Below are positions 48,085 through 60,310 of a stretch of DNA of 64,000 bases, in pieces. A program made the position numbers and the translations under genes. The notes beneath the pieces were generated by a model. It saw nothing but the letters and a program-made list of their open reading frames with translations, was not told the DNA's origin and did not search any database. The stretch covers positions 16,127,478 to 16,191,477 of the forward strand of contig CM076649.1 in the NCBI GenBank assembly GCA_038496675.1, written 5' to 3'. Source of the DNA: Rachycentron canadum (lineage: Eukaryota > Chordata > Actinopteri > Carangiformes > Rachycentridae). The first letter of the stretch is position 1. Each line of letters starts with the position of its first letter.

Positions 48085-48335
48085 ATTCCTCTCTTTTCTC
48101 CTGCTCTCTCTCTCTGTACCCAACCAGTCAAGGCAGATGGCCCCGCCAACCCTGAGTCTGGTTCTGCCTCTTAAAAGGAAGTTTTTCCTCGCCACTGTCG
48201 CCAAGTGCTATTCATGGTGGGATTTGTTGGGTCCCTTTAAACAATTTTATAAAGAGTTTGGTCTAGACCTGCTCTACATTAAAAGTGCCTTGAGTAACTT
48301 TGTTATGATTTGGCGCTAAATAAATAAATTTGAAA
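48085..48335 (+). mobile_element. Teleost retroposon 3' end (L2-like tail)
   Basis: Contains, in order, CCAACCAGTCAAGGCAGATG, CCCTGAGTCTGGTTCTGCC, AGGAAGTTTTTCCTCGCCAC, TGTCGCCAAGTGC, GTCTAGACCTGCTCTAC and GTGCCTTGAGTAACTTTG, ending in TTGGCGCTAAATAAATAAAT. I recognise this as the 3' end of a very common fish retroposon family whose tail reads GGCGCTATATAAATAAA. The orientation is plus. It is 5'-truncated, as expected for target-primed insertion. Assignment to the L2 clade is from memory. Confidence 0.7.
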
Positions 48336-48709
48336 TGAAGAAAATTACTGCTACATTACAATAATGTGACACATTAAGACAATAAAATACTTTAAAGCTT
48401 AATTATAGCCATTATAATTTTATAGAAACAGTTTGATCAGACTAAGTGATGTGAGCTTCTCTAACATGATGCCTGATGGACTGATATACTGCACGTTGAA
48501 GGTTCACAGGCACCGCACCAATACAAACAACTTAGCTTGATAAAAAGCCATGTGACCATAAAAGCCAGTATATTTTCTCTGCAGTATACATAATAGCTTT
48601 TGCAGAGCCAGCTAAACACAATAATTTGTGTGATTTTACCACTAGTGTATAAACTCCTTGCTCCACTATGACCTTTAATACAGAGGTTTCACTGGCGTTT
48701 TCACTGATG
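48336..48709. other. Intergenic, no gene recognised
   Basis: AT-rich, nothing supported. Confidence 0.5.
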
Positions 48710-49035
48710 TAGACGTTCCTAAATCCTGTCAGGGCCAGTCTCCGATTGGCTGCGAGTGGATGAAAACAGTTGGTTGACAGCTCTGCTGAGGTTTGTTTTC
48801 CACATCAAGGTTCGCTGTGTTTCAGTGGTGTACTGCTCTCCTGTGGCTGCTGGACTAAGTCTCAGAGGTAAAACCATCTGCAACAATGACAGCCCCTCCC
48901 CCTCCCCTGCTTCATCTATCAGAGGCTTGACACAGGTTAGAGAGATTGATCTCTCTTTCACGTGGACCTGACACCCACCAAGCTCTGGCGAGGCTTGTTT
49001 AACAAGCACCATCCCCTCTGCCAATAAAAAGCACC
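48710..49035. promoter_or_regulatory. Balanced-composition block, candidate regulatory element
   Basis: GC near 50 percent between AT-rich flanks, with GATTGGCTGCGAGTGG (inverted CCAAT) near 48744 and CTGCCAATAAAAAGC near 49019. Overlapping frames exist on both strands (48756-48971 plus; 48719-49024 minus) without motif. It could be an enhancer or part of an unrecognised repeat. Confidence 0.25.
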
Positions 49036-50819
49036 TTTTTCCCCCCTAAGGCATCCCACAGGGCAGCCTCTGCATATATGTATTAGCCATAACTTTTTTT
49101 AAAAGCAGGATTTATAGACCCCTCAGTGGGGATGTATGACAGACCATGGTGAATTAATTATTCCAAAACAATTTGATATATCTGATTATTAATTCTGGGA
49201 CACAAGCTCACTTAGAGCAGAGACTGCTTGTAAAGGTTGGATTTATCATGTTGACATTTTGCTACAGCCAATGCTCCTGTCTCTCTCTTTCTCTCTCCCT
49301 CCCTCTCATACAATGCAGTTGTTCAAACCTCTGCCCTACAGTTTTTTTCCTGCTGCACAAAGTGGCAGAACACAAAGATGCCCTTTTCGTCTGTCTTCTG
49401 CCTCTTTCTCAATGAGAAAGCTACGGATGTTTTAGTAAGAGATTACAGCGGGCACACAAACACATTGTTCACACACACCGGCTGTTGACAAGCGTTCTCT
49501 CTACTGGTGCGCCATGCATGGTGGAGCACACAAATGAAAGGTCAGGCCCATCAACATCCATCTCCCCCTCAAACAGCAGAGACACCAGCCTAATCCAGCT
49601 GTACGAACAAACAACAAAGATGCAAGAAAGTGAGAACTCCAGTAGATGCATCAATGTGAAAGCATTAGAGAAGGTTAAGCCCCTCAGTTTGTTCAGCAAG
49701 CACTCGGCGGCAGATATGCACCACCTGCTGAAATGCATGCAAATGAAGAGAGCAAATGCTACTGTTGAGGTTGCATTTGGCTACATATAGAGGGTTACAC
49801 TGACTGTGTGCAACCCCAGTTACTGCTTTGAGCTCTGTAGTGGTAACCTTATGGGAGCGCTGATATGCTGAGCCATCAAATGTGAAGAGCTGATCTCACC
49901 AAACCTTTGACATTGACTAAAAGCCTGAGATTCAGACAAGGCGGAGCAACGCCAAAAGACCACAATGAGACTCACAACAACATAGAGACACAAAACAACT
50001 ACATATACATACACTATATGTCAATTGGCCACAAAGAGATGGAAAACGAGACACAGAGACACAAAACATTTACAAAGCACTGCATTGTGGTCATTTTGTG
50101 TTTCTTTCAGTCTGGATGTCTTGTCCTATAAAGCAGGGGGGGGGCTTTTACGTGTCTGTGCCTAGTGGTCTGTTTTCTCATTATCCAGCCCTGGCGAGGC
50201 CGGCGTATTGCCTACACACATTCCAACATGACAAGTGACCTTGAAAATGAATTTCAGCCTTTTCCAGTATATCATTAAAGCAAGCCAAAACACACACACA
50301 ATAGCCATTTCCCCACGCTCTGAGTTTCATTACACTTTGGTTTCCTCAGTTCTATTTTGGCAGACAGTCTATGTGCCCTTGATGTGATGAAAAATATGAA
50401 TTTCTACATAATGTATAGCATATTGCACTGTGCTGCCCTGTCAGACACAGTGCCTCATAGTCATAATCTACATCCCACTTGAAATATTTCTCTCTGTCCT
50501 CTCTGCAGCTTGGTTTTTCACATACTCCCTTGCACATGAGCAGGCTAAAAGCACTGTCATTACTCCATCAGGCTCAGAAAGCAGTGTATCTGACCCATTA
50601 GAGTGGGCTGGTGGGAGCAGGGCTGTGAAATAATGATCACTAAGAATTCTATAAAAAGAAAACTGTTGCGAGCATTTGTTAGTGACAGCGGAGGAGCGAT
50701 TAAGACAGACTGATTGAAAGTGTCCCATGTGAACAGACGTGTCAGACTGAGAAAGTTTTGCTATCGGCATAATGGACCAAATATCTGCTCCGCTTGGCTC
50801 CTCTCTCTCCTCCACTCCG
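49036..50819. other. Intergenic, no gene recognised
   Basis: Contains a CT-rich tract (about 49278-49310), a 101-codon plus-strand frame at 49485-49790 with no recognised domain, and a G-run at 50138-50146. No gene is supported. Confidence 0.45.
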
Positions 50820-51060
50820 CAACGCTCTGCTCAATTAATCCAGGGCTTCTTAATGACCCTCGAAGGTGACTCAGTAGATAAGTGCAATTACACTGGAAAC
50901 AAGGGTGCTGCCAATTAGTCCTCAAGTCTCCCTCCATCTTTGCGGCGGAGGCTGGGCACGTCCCTCCGGGTCCGCCTGTTTGTGACTTCATTAGCAGGCT
51001 TCTAAAAGGGGAAAATGAACGCCTGGCCTAGATCACACTTCTGCGCACAGGGATCAACAC
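50820..51060. promoter_or_regulatory. Candidate conserved non-coding element E
   Basis: Carries TCAATTAATCCAGG, TGCCAATTAGTCC and CTTCATTAGCAGG together with a CpG cluster (TTTGCGGCGGAGG, GGGCACGTCCCTCCGGGTCCG) and TGACTCA, an AP-1 consensus, at about 50868. The mix of TAAT cores and CpG in a desert is enhancer-like. No coding frame. Confidence 0.4.
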
Positions 51061-51274
51061 TGCATAGGATGTGTTTGTCCTTAGATGTTCAGGAATGACA
51101 GAAGCCGGCACAGGAACGTGGAAGGAGACAAAACCTTGGAAACATTTCCCGACACCCTGACATCACCACAGGCACGGTGGCAGCAGTTAACATGATTTTT
51201 GTTATTGTACGGAATGAAGACTCAAGAGAAGCCAAACTGATGTCTGAGCTTGTTGTCATGCCAAGGAGTGATAG

Positions 51275-51317
51275 TCATGATGATCATGATGATGATGATG
51301 ATGATGGTGGTGGTGAT
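51275..51317. repeat. (ATG)n/(GTG)n trinucleotide repeat
   Basis: An imperfect ATG array turning into GTG near 51306. It produces Asp or Met repeats in overlapping frames, not a gene. Confidence 0.9.
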
Positions 51318-54300
51318 GCATCCACTGACAGCAAAGAGGAGGTCTTACTCCTCATACTCTCTCTCTCACTCTGTAATGCCTCTTTGCTCGTCTCTAATTG
51401 CTCCCCCATTGTTCCTTCCTGAGCAAACTGTTAATGAGAATTTCCTGTTATGTAGACGTCAGGGGCACAGTCACTTGTTGTCTGCCAGCACAGAGTCTGT
51501 GAGTAATGGGTGTGACTAATGCTGCTTGGCAGCTTCCACTCTCATCCCTCCCTGCCATCTGTCCCCTGCCACCCCTCTGGGTGCACTGGGGTGCTCTCAG
51601 CAGGTCTCAGTAATCATACACACATATACACACACTCCACACACACAAGTAATTCCAGCCATTTGACAACATTCAAAGATTTTAGAAATTCTGTTTTCCA
51701 AATATGTGGGTTTCGCACACTGTGTCTCTGCATTATATGAGTCACCTTCACAAGTTAGAGTCAACAACTAATTATTTTATTTTAAATACACTGCGCTCTC
51801 TGAAACTTTTTTGGTCTGTGAAGTGAGCATGTGCTTGTTTTGGGGCTACATCAATTTGAAATTCATCTGAGACGACCACAGACTACTCACCCTCCTTTAG
51901 ACAGTCATACATTCTTTTTACATTCTCCTCACCAGAGAGAACTGACACAATTTAATGATATATTTGTTGGCATTCCTGTTGGCAACATGTGTCTTCATGC
52001 AGCATTGCAATGGCAAATGAGATGTGTGAGTGTGTGTGGAGGATAAATGTATCCAGGATGTCAGTGCTGGCTTAAGATAGGGAGAAGCAGCCTGAATCTC
52101 ATTATGAAGGCCTATGGACTTGCCCCTGCAGCCAAGTGAATCACTCTGAGTGACTTTAAATTGGTGTCCAATGAAGTAGGAATTGATCCTTGGCCCTGTT
52201 CTGGTTGTCTGAAGCAGTTTGGGCTGTAATCTTCACAAGCTGCAGCTCTAGTGGATTTGTGGTATATGGTTAGTTTTTATACATCTGGCATCATTATATG
52301 ACAGGAAAGCAAGTCATCTGCAGGATATGTACTTATAACTGTGCTATTTGAAAAGTTTCTGTAGAAAATTTACAAAATTGAAAACCAGACTTTGTCATGT
52401 GATTCCCAGTGTTTATTTTAACTGAAATAAAATTCACATGATCACCATGTAGAAGAATTGGAGTAGAAGCTTGGGGTTTTTGGCACTGCACTCCTGGCAT
52501 TAAGCAGAGGTATCACTGGGACTTTAGTTTGCACTGCTGCTGGTATGGTGGGAGTGTTTTCACTCTCTGAATAGCCAGAGGCATAGACACTCTCATTCTG
52601 CCTACCAGTCATTAAATGAAAGCAGCTTTGGCAGGAAGACTGTCGCCCCCAAAAATAAAATTGCCAGTTATTACCTTTCAGCTATTCTATGCACTTTTAG
52701 ATAGAATTGTTCCTCCTACATATTGCAAAAAATAAGATTTACCAAGCCAAATAATATATTAGACTCAGACTGAATTCAATCTTAGTGCAGCATCATCCAT
52801 TGATGATATGATTGTTGTTGCAGGTATTATGATATATATATTGGAGTAAGAAGTAGTTGATTATTCAAATCCAGCACCTCACCATAAGAATGGATTACAG
52901 ATACTGAAGCCAGTCAATCTAAACAAACAAGGTTGACTTTATTGGGTTTCAATGGGGTATTGATATTAGGTAAAGACCTTGCTGAACCTCTCTGAATGCA
53001 GTCACCAAACCATGATGACAGTACAACACATGAAATACAAAAGAGAAAAAAAATCATGCAAATATTAGAAGGGGATTATGTTCATTACTTGACATGGTAT
53101 TGAAGCTGTAATCTTAAAATCATTCTTGTTCATTCTCATTGAAAATGAAATACAGTACATTGACCACTTTTATTCTCCACCTTATGAGCAACACGCATAC
53201 TCCGTCCATGCATCCAGAAATGGATTTGCTATGGATATTTTTGGGTCACTCAGCTGGTCCATAATCTTATTTGGAGTGAATGAAATAAACATATCCGTGG
53301 GAATTGGACACAGTTAATTCTGAGGGGTGCAAATTGATTTTCTGTAGAGCTGGGTATAGAGAGCAGTTGTGCAGCATGAAGACACCGCAGACATGAAAAC
53401 CTCTATCTGGGTTTTTCTTTATCGGGCATTTTGCAGTTGAGAGTTGTAAGACAGTCGTCTTCCTGGGTAAACTTTCTAATGAGTTGAAAGAGTGACAAAG
53501 TTTGGAATTTGTCAGTACAGTTTGAAGTAATGACGCAGCATTTATGTTACTGCTGATTTTGGCTCCTGCATCGCATTAATGCAATGAAAATGTCAGTAAA
53601 GAATATCCTGTTCTCTTCTTCTATAAAGGACATTTGCTTTTTATAGTTACTTTAAAGAACATCCTGTACTGCAGCAGCTGAAGGAGACCAATCAATGTGA
53701 CCAAATCAAATATACCATTTCTGAAAGGCTCCAAAACTAAAAGCACACCCAGCTGAATGACTGTGAGTGATTTGTAGAATTAAAGTCTACTTTGTCAGAT
53801 GTTTTGAAAGTGATGTTCAGTCTCGACAAACCAATGAATTAATGAAAATTCCACCATCTACGGAGTTACAAACTCAGCAGCCAGGGTTAGAATCAGTACG
53901 GTGAATTGATAAAGATGTTTTCTGACTTTGTTTGTGTTTTGTCAATATGCATGTATTTTCTTAAGTTGCAGTGCACTCTCTGGGCCACTCTGGCTTCTAT
54001 GTGGCTTTACTTTCTGCAGTAGCTTATTTGATAAGATGCAAACAGTAAAATGTTATGTACATTGTTTTTTTTTTGTTTTTTTTAATTACAAGACTCAATG
54101 CAGCTTGTTTCCATGGTTACAAATCATATGGCTGATAAATATACAGCCGCTCAAAGATTAAAGACTGAAGCTGTAGTATATTCCAGGATTATTTGCATCT
54201 ATCTCTGTATCTATCTCTGTGTTACAAGGTACTCCATTAAACAAAGCTCTATTAAACTTCCCCCATTCATTTATTTAGCTCCACTGTCTCTTCATAAAAT

Positions 54301-54544
54301 TGCCTATGAATAGTTTTATGTACACATTAAGCTTTGAAAGTCTGTCAATTGTGAAGCTGAAAAAACACAAATGACAAGTTTATGACTTTATAATCTCTCT
54401 GCATACAAAATCCTGCACAGAAGAGCTCGGGCTGGTTCCTAAGTCGCTGAAATCAATAGTAATTCAGCAGAAGCCAGAGGGAAGAGAGTTAATTATCTCA
54501 AGGTTCTCAGGTATAATTGAACAGATGTGTTTTGAAATTGGTCA
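51318..54544. other. Intergenic, no gene recognised
   Basis: AT-rich, with CAC-rich patches near 51620-51650, an ATATATAT patch near 52831 and a T-tract at 54065-54081. Short frames lack motifs. Confidence 0.5.
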
Positions 54545-54592
54545 GCTCACCATTGCAATGCCAGTGGTAATATCCTCCCCCATCGGCACCAG
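54545..54592 (-). other. Candidate orphan exon on the minus strand
   Basis: Read on the minus strand, a strong pyrimidine tract (CTCTTTTTCTCTCTCTCC, then TTATTTCTGCATTGCAG) precedes 48 bp ending before GTGAGC. The 48 bp are open as 16 codons, TKLVPMGEDITTGIAM, a multiple of three. I cannot assign the peptide. It is far upstream of the cadherin on the same strand, so it could belong to an unrecognised minus-strand transcript, or the splice sites could be accidental. Confidence 0.25.
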
Positions 54593-56089
54593 CTTGGTCT
54601 GCAATGCAGAAATAAGGAGAGAGAGAAAAAGAGCTAACTACAGTAGAGTCTTCATGAAATACAATATAGTTGTAGCACACAACAGTCCACCCGAGGGACT
54701 GCTGGAAAGGCAATTAACCTCTGACCTCTCTAAAACACTAGCTACACGCTGCCTTAGACTAGCTAGCTTAAAACTTTTAACCTCACAGGACCTTGATTTA
54801 CAGCAGTTCCAGCCTGTTTTGAATTGAGTTAGCTCGGCCCTGTCATACATCATTCATACCCTGAGCGTGCTTCAATGGATACCCTGTGGTCCCAGCAGCA
54901 CCACAGTTCTCATCTGTGTGGGGCCCTCCAGCCACAGCCTGCTGCTGGTGATAAGAAGATGGCGGGGCTGGGCCTGACGAGTGGCATCTTCCCTCCATCA
55001 CTACTTCTCCCATTTCATTTCCCTGCTTTAAAGAGGAGACATCAGGATGCACTGGCCTGAGGCTGCTACCTCCACTCTGCCTTCATGATTCACTCTCTTC
55101 TCAGGCCACCCACTGTCCTTCTCTCTCTTGCTCTCTCTCTCACGCTCCCTCTTCTATTTGTTAGTCAACATTACATATACTGCCTCTTTCCAGCATAAAA
55201 GACAATGGCTACTTGGTAACCTCCAGGTTTATGTGACCAAATAAACCTGTTCCCTTTTCCTCACTTTGATACCAACAACACCTATGAGTGATGGGCAACT
55301 AATGAAATCACAATCAATAGGACAGCCCACAGGTCGCACACTACGAAGAGACAATCTGAGTACATACTCACTCTGAAATAGTTGGAGTTGGCCTTGGATT
55401 CTTCCACAGTGGATATTGTGGCCTATATTGTGTATGTGTGTGTTTTTTCAATGTGCTGCAAAGTATCTTTAGTACATAAGACACATGACTTGTGCAGCCT
55501 ATGCACACATATTGATGCACAGAAAAACATAAAAATAAGATCATCAATACACTGCTTATGTTCTGTGCCAGAAAACGATCCTGTCCAACCCAAAAAGACA
55601 TTTGGGACTTTTGCATTGCCTCGCCACCCGCATTATGGACAATGCAAAAAGTATTGCAACAGAATGCAAAACTTGTCGTTAAGAATGCACAAGTAGTTCC
55701 CTCCTTGAGCTTTAGGGAGCTCTGAACAAAACCGCACAAATTAGCTTTTCATTTCTCCCCCTAAAATCTTCAACTAGGGAGGTATTAAAAAGAAGAAGAA
55801 GAAAGGCAAAGTAATGCAGCAAAAAACAAAGCAACTTGATCTCTGTAATAAGAGGAAACATGATTTATGGGAAATGTTGTTTTACTACTTTCAGGGGAGG
55901 ACTAATCATATTAACCACCCCCTTGTTTGTGATGCCTGTCCAAACATAACATTTTCACAGTGCTTTTAGAAAAAAAAGCCGCACCTGACTTACATTTGAA
56001 ATGTAATTCCACATTACAGCTGCTGCAGTCAATATTGTTTGATTAACAGTGGATCTAATAACTACTTGTTACATGAAAACAGTCATTTG
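54593..56089. other. Intergenic, no gene recognised
   Basis: Includes a GC-richer block (about 54840-55070) containing GATGGCGGGG and GACGAGTGGC, a CT-rich tract (about 55115-55145) and an AAG-rich patch at 55787-55803. No gene supported. Confidence 0.45.
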
Positions 56090-56520
56090 TTTTGACAAAC
56101 CACCTCACCCATTGCCCAACCCTGTAGCACACCTCAGCTCTACAGTGGTCCATCAACTAAAAACTAAAAACTCCACTGTGCATGACCTGCCTGGCTCCAT
56201 CCATTATCCATACTGCTTATCCTTAAAGGGTTGCTGGAGGGCTGGAGCCTACTCCAGCTGACATTGGGAAAGGGAGGGGTAAACTCTGGACAGGTCACCA
56301 GGCTATCATAGGGCCGACAGACTGACACAAACGTCCTTTCATGCTCACATACACACTTATAGGCGCTTCAAATCACCAGTTAACCTAATGGTTGGACCGA
56401 GGGAGGGAGCTCGAGTACCCGGAGGGAACCAACACGGGCAGACAGAGAACATGCAAACTCTACACAGAAAGGCCCCAGGCCTGGGGTTCAAACCCAGAAC
56501 CTTTTTGCTGTGAGGTGCTA
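56090..56520 (+). repeat. Teleost dispersed repeat (GGGCTGGAGCCTACTCCAGC family)
   Basis: In order: CCATCCATTATCCATACTGC, TTATCCTTAAAGGGTTGCTG, GGGCTGGAGCCTACTCCAGC, TGACATTGGGAAAGGGAGGG, CTCTGGACAGGTCACCAGGC, CACCAGTTAACCTAATG, GGAGGGAACCAACACGGGCA, GAACATGCAAACTCTACAC and AGAAAGGCCCCAGGCC. I recognise this as one of the commonest dispersed repeats in teleost genomes. The copy is near full length with modest divergence. No coding capacity. Confidence 0.75.
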
Positions 56521-56746
56521 TAAGTTGATGAAGACCAAAAGAAAGCTAAAAAGTTAAAAAATATTGGGCTTGGGCACATCAGGTGACCAAAAGAACAACT
56601 CCAAATGAATACTGTTTCTATGTATTAGCTGAATGTGTCAATTAGCAAAATCAGCTACATAAAGTCATAACATGTCATTTTAAAATCATCAAGAGGTTAA
56701 AAAAACATCTGTTAATGTAGTATAAAAATATATAAAAGTAGTCTGT

Positions 56747-56755
56747 GTATATATG

Positions 56756-56810
<55 letters not shown>

Positions 56811-56838
56811 ATACATATAGAGAGAGAGAGAGAGAGAG
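56747..56838. repeat. Compound (TA)n(TG)n(AG)n microsatellite
   Basis: TA tract 56762-56800, TG tract 56801-56810, a short ATACATAT spacer, then AG to 56838. The plus-strand frame through it (Tyr-Ile repeats) is an artefact. Confidence 0.97.
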
Positions 56839-58628
56839 TAATCAGGGTGTAATTACCTCATCACTACAAAGATCCACAACAGTCTTCCCTAAATTCACCT
56901 TGTCACACTGTGCTCCATGCCACCTCCACATGTTAGTGAAGGCAGCAGCTGCCTAACCATATGCCTTTGCCTTTCCTCCCAAATGAAAATGAAGCAGAAT
57001 TACTCTCCAGTCGACTGTGATGCAGTGTGTACTCAGAGGGCTTCTATAATTTGGAAGTGGAGCTGCTCCAGCCTGTTCTCTTCTCTGTCCTACTCTGCCT
57101 CACCTGTCTAAAGTACACATTCCTGTACATGCTCCCCGGCCATCATCTATTTGAAGCTAGTCTTGAGTCTACATTTGGAGCGTTTTTTTACATTCCAACC
57201 TAAGCAAAGCATGCAAGGGTTTTATGTGCTGTTTCTGAATGATTTCTCTCTCTTTTTGAGGTGCTCTCATTCCAGGATATGCAACACAGCACTGAACTAG
57301 GTAACAAATGTAACATGTATGCAGCCTATTGAGGCGTTTGTTTTGATCTTAGGCTTTTAAAATGGGGGCATACACTTCCTCCCCTTCCTTCCAAAACCAC
57401 AAAGTTCATCTCCACTACTGCTACTTTCACCTTCGCCAGGATCAAGTGACATTGATAAAAGCTTTCCTAGAAGGGCTGGGGATGTGTGGGCTGACAAACC
57501 TGAGTGCAGATGGAAAGCATGAGCTGATGCACTGCTAATGCATCTAATGCTGATGACTAGATTCAACCATGAATACTAAAATGAGCCTGTTAATATCATC
57601 ATCATCAGAATTATTATTATTATTATCAATAATGCAGTCAAGTATGTTTAGGAAATGATTTATATTACGAAATTATTCTTTAGCTCTTATGAACTGAGAG
57701 AGTTGCTTTGACTTTCACTTGGTATTCATGACCTGACCTGAGAGTGTCAGATAACTGAAAATGACTTTTTTAAAGTCAAATATTTGCCTTTCTAGATATT
57801 GAGAAATTACCCTTTGGTTTTGAAACATGATTGGGTGACTTCAGTATGAAGCCCACAAACCAACTATTGTGGGAAGGAACTGAGTGCATTGCAGAAGGAA
57901 AGAGAAAATACCATAAAGGAAGTTCCACATAGAGATAGTTATAACTAGAATGACACCCAGTGTAGTGCACCTCTGCCAAGGCCAAACAATCCTACACATT
58001 AAGAAAAATGATTTTAAAAATGTCAAGTTTGGTGCAAAACAGTAATTTTTACTAACCAAAGAACAGACACAGGTGAAAACATAACTTTCTTGGTGGGGGT
58101 AATAATAGTAATATGCAATAATAATGCATCAGATCCAGACTCTACATAGCCACAAATTGTCAAATATCAACAAAAGGGTGTAAACTACTACAACCATTTT
58201 CATTAATGTTGAGATCAAAAACTAAACTTTTCATAACTACTGTCTTTTAACTGATTTTTTGCAGGAATTGGGTTGATAACTTGACTTCCATATGTATGAC
58301 TTACTCCCACCCTTTGCTCCTTGAAACCCTGCTTTACTTTGATCATCTTCCACCTGAAAACAGTTTCATCTTTTATATTGCTCATTACTAATTTAGTCCA
58401 TTTAATTCCCCATGACCCCAACAACCTGTGCAGTAGAGGAGGGTGACTTGTGGAGTTAAACACATTAATTTAATTGCATTATATGTGTTTTTCATGTTTC
58501 CATGAGGGACCTTTTAATAGCAGCGCTCTCTTCATTGCTTCATTGATTTTTCATTCTTCTTTCACCTGGTTCAATCTAACACTATAGGGTAGGGTAAGTA
58601 TGAACTGGAAATAAACAACAGACATTTC
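56839..58628. other. Intergenic, no gene recognised
   Basis: AT-rich. A stretch near 57935-57995 (GAATGACACCCAGTGTAGTG, then CACCTCTGCCAAGGCCAAAC) looks like part of another fish repeat. An (ATT)n patch is at about 57611-57626. Confidence 0.45.
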
Positions 58629-58639
58629 TGTGTGTGTGT

Positions 58640-58680
<41 letters not shown>

Positions 58681-58695
58681 TGTGAGTGTGTGAGT

Positions 58696-58744
<49 letters not shown>
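58629..58744. repeat. Compound (TG)n(AG)n(TG)n microsatellite
   Basis: TG 58629-58641, AG 58643-58678, TG with GAGTG interruptions 58679-58744. Confidence 0.97.
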
Positions 58745-58746
<2 letters not shown>

Positions 58747-60228
58747 CACGCGTGCACTCGCACATGCATACGTGTGAAACCAAGAGTTATTATCAGAGGC
58801 TTATCATAATTCCCAAGCTGCTTCCTGTTAATTGCTGATACAAAATAAAATCTGACAGAATCCACAAGATGCATTCAGGGTACCCTATATTCAGACAACA
58901 AAATATAACCACAAGCAGGAGAATAAAAAAAATATTTTCTCTCTGTGAACAAATTCTCTGTTTCCTCTTCCTCTGTTTCTCCCTCTCTTGGTTCCTAATA
59001 AGGGTGATCAGAGCTGAATGGCCTAACAGCCTGACCCTCATTATAAGCAAAAGTAATAAGGATTCGACACCAGTGAACCAGGCCTCATTAGGCCTACAGC
59101 TGGAAAACTCATCGGGGGTCATCACCCTGGATGTCTTCTACTGCTCACAACTCTTCTGCTTTCACATTGTCTCACAGCTACCCAGAAACCTTTGTTCTCC
59201 AGCCACCAGCATCTAAATTCAATGGACTGAATTACCAAGACCTCTGCCATTTATGTTTCCTCTGTTATTCACTGCTGCTAATATGCTATTTCTCTTCCAC
59301 TCGTCTACCTGAGAGGGAAAGAGCTTTTTGACCTAATACTGTTTAAAATATCTGATGCCCTGCTGACATTTTGCAACTATTTTCTGTCATGTATTGTTTA
59401 CGAGAGAGCTCTGAATCTAATGATTTGAACCGTTCTGTCCATGAGCAATGACAAGCAGACTGACCCCTCTATCGGTTCTCTGCTCAACTGTAACACACTC
59501 AATAAGACATGCCATCTTCTTCTTGTTCAAACACTATCAATCACTTCAGTTTTGACCATGTGCATATGACTCTATTGTCCTAGTGATCCCTTTTAAAAAC
59601 TTGTTTCTGTCGTGCAGGTCGGAGACAAAGAGAGCACTACAGGAAAAAAAATGTATTTAAGCACTCTCAGGAGGCAACAGTTTCTCTACAATCAGCTGTA
59701 GAGCTGATAGAAGAATTTCAGCTATTCTTTTTATGATTTTCCAAAGCCAATACCTTCCCTCAAGCACTCACTACTCAAGCAAATAGATGCCATTCAGAAA
59801 TTATATTTTGTGACAAAAGTCAATTTGTTTAATTGGTGTAACATAACTCTTACACAAAATGACCTTGAATACTGAAAAAAACATAAAACTCTACCATGAA
59901 TATAATTATGGGGCTGTCTGAAGACACCTTTGTTTGACTGAGAGCAAAAAGGTAATAATAATAAACACGCCTGTACAGGGGGTGTGAGCCAGTGTTGTCC
60001 TGAGGAAAGTAGCTCTTAACTTGAGTATAACAATCCCAAACGTTGCCACAAGACCATATCCCTGAAATAACAACACAACCTATTGAGGTGGCAGCAGTAT
60101 AATTACAGGTCACAGGTTTTAAACTCATTACATCACTTTATGATATGAACATTGCTCCAGCATCCTCATGGCCTTTTAATGTGCTAAACAACAAAATCAT
60201 ATCTTCCAATATATCAATATGATTACAT
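58745..60228. other. Intergenic, no gene recognised
   Basis: AT-rich. The open frames at 58869-59216 (plus) and 58793-59125 (minus) overlap on opposite strands and neither has a motif, so chance is the best explanation. Confidence 0.5.
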
Positions 60229-60267
60229 ATAATATAATATAATATAATATAATATAATATAATATAA
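60229..60267. repeat. (AATAT)n pentanucleotide repeat, about 8 copies
   Basis: A nearly perfect array of AATAT units directly abutting the dispersed-repeat end at 60268. Confidence 0.95.
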
Positions 60268-60310
60268 AGCAACTAATGATTATTTTCATTATCAGTTAAG
60301 GGCCCCCTCT
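60268..60310 (+). repeat. Left end of a teleost dispersed repeat
   Basis: GCAACTAATGATTATTTTCATTATCAGTTAA matches, in two overlapping parts, the usual start of the family whose other end lies at 61165-61275. After TTAA the expected body stops and unrelated sequence GGGCCCCCTCTGATG begins. Confidence 0.55.

Noticed and set aside
56480..56500. GGGGTTCAAACCCAGAACC resembling a tRNA B box
   Set aside because: It is a normal part of the dispersed repeat at 56090-56520 and no tRNA cloverleaf can be drawn around it.
58793..59216. Overlapping 110- and 115-codon frames on opposite strands
   Set aside because: Neither has a motif, both cannot be coding, and no splice or promoter evidence is present.
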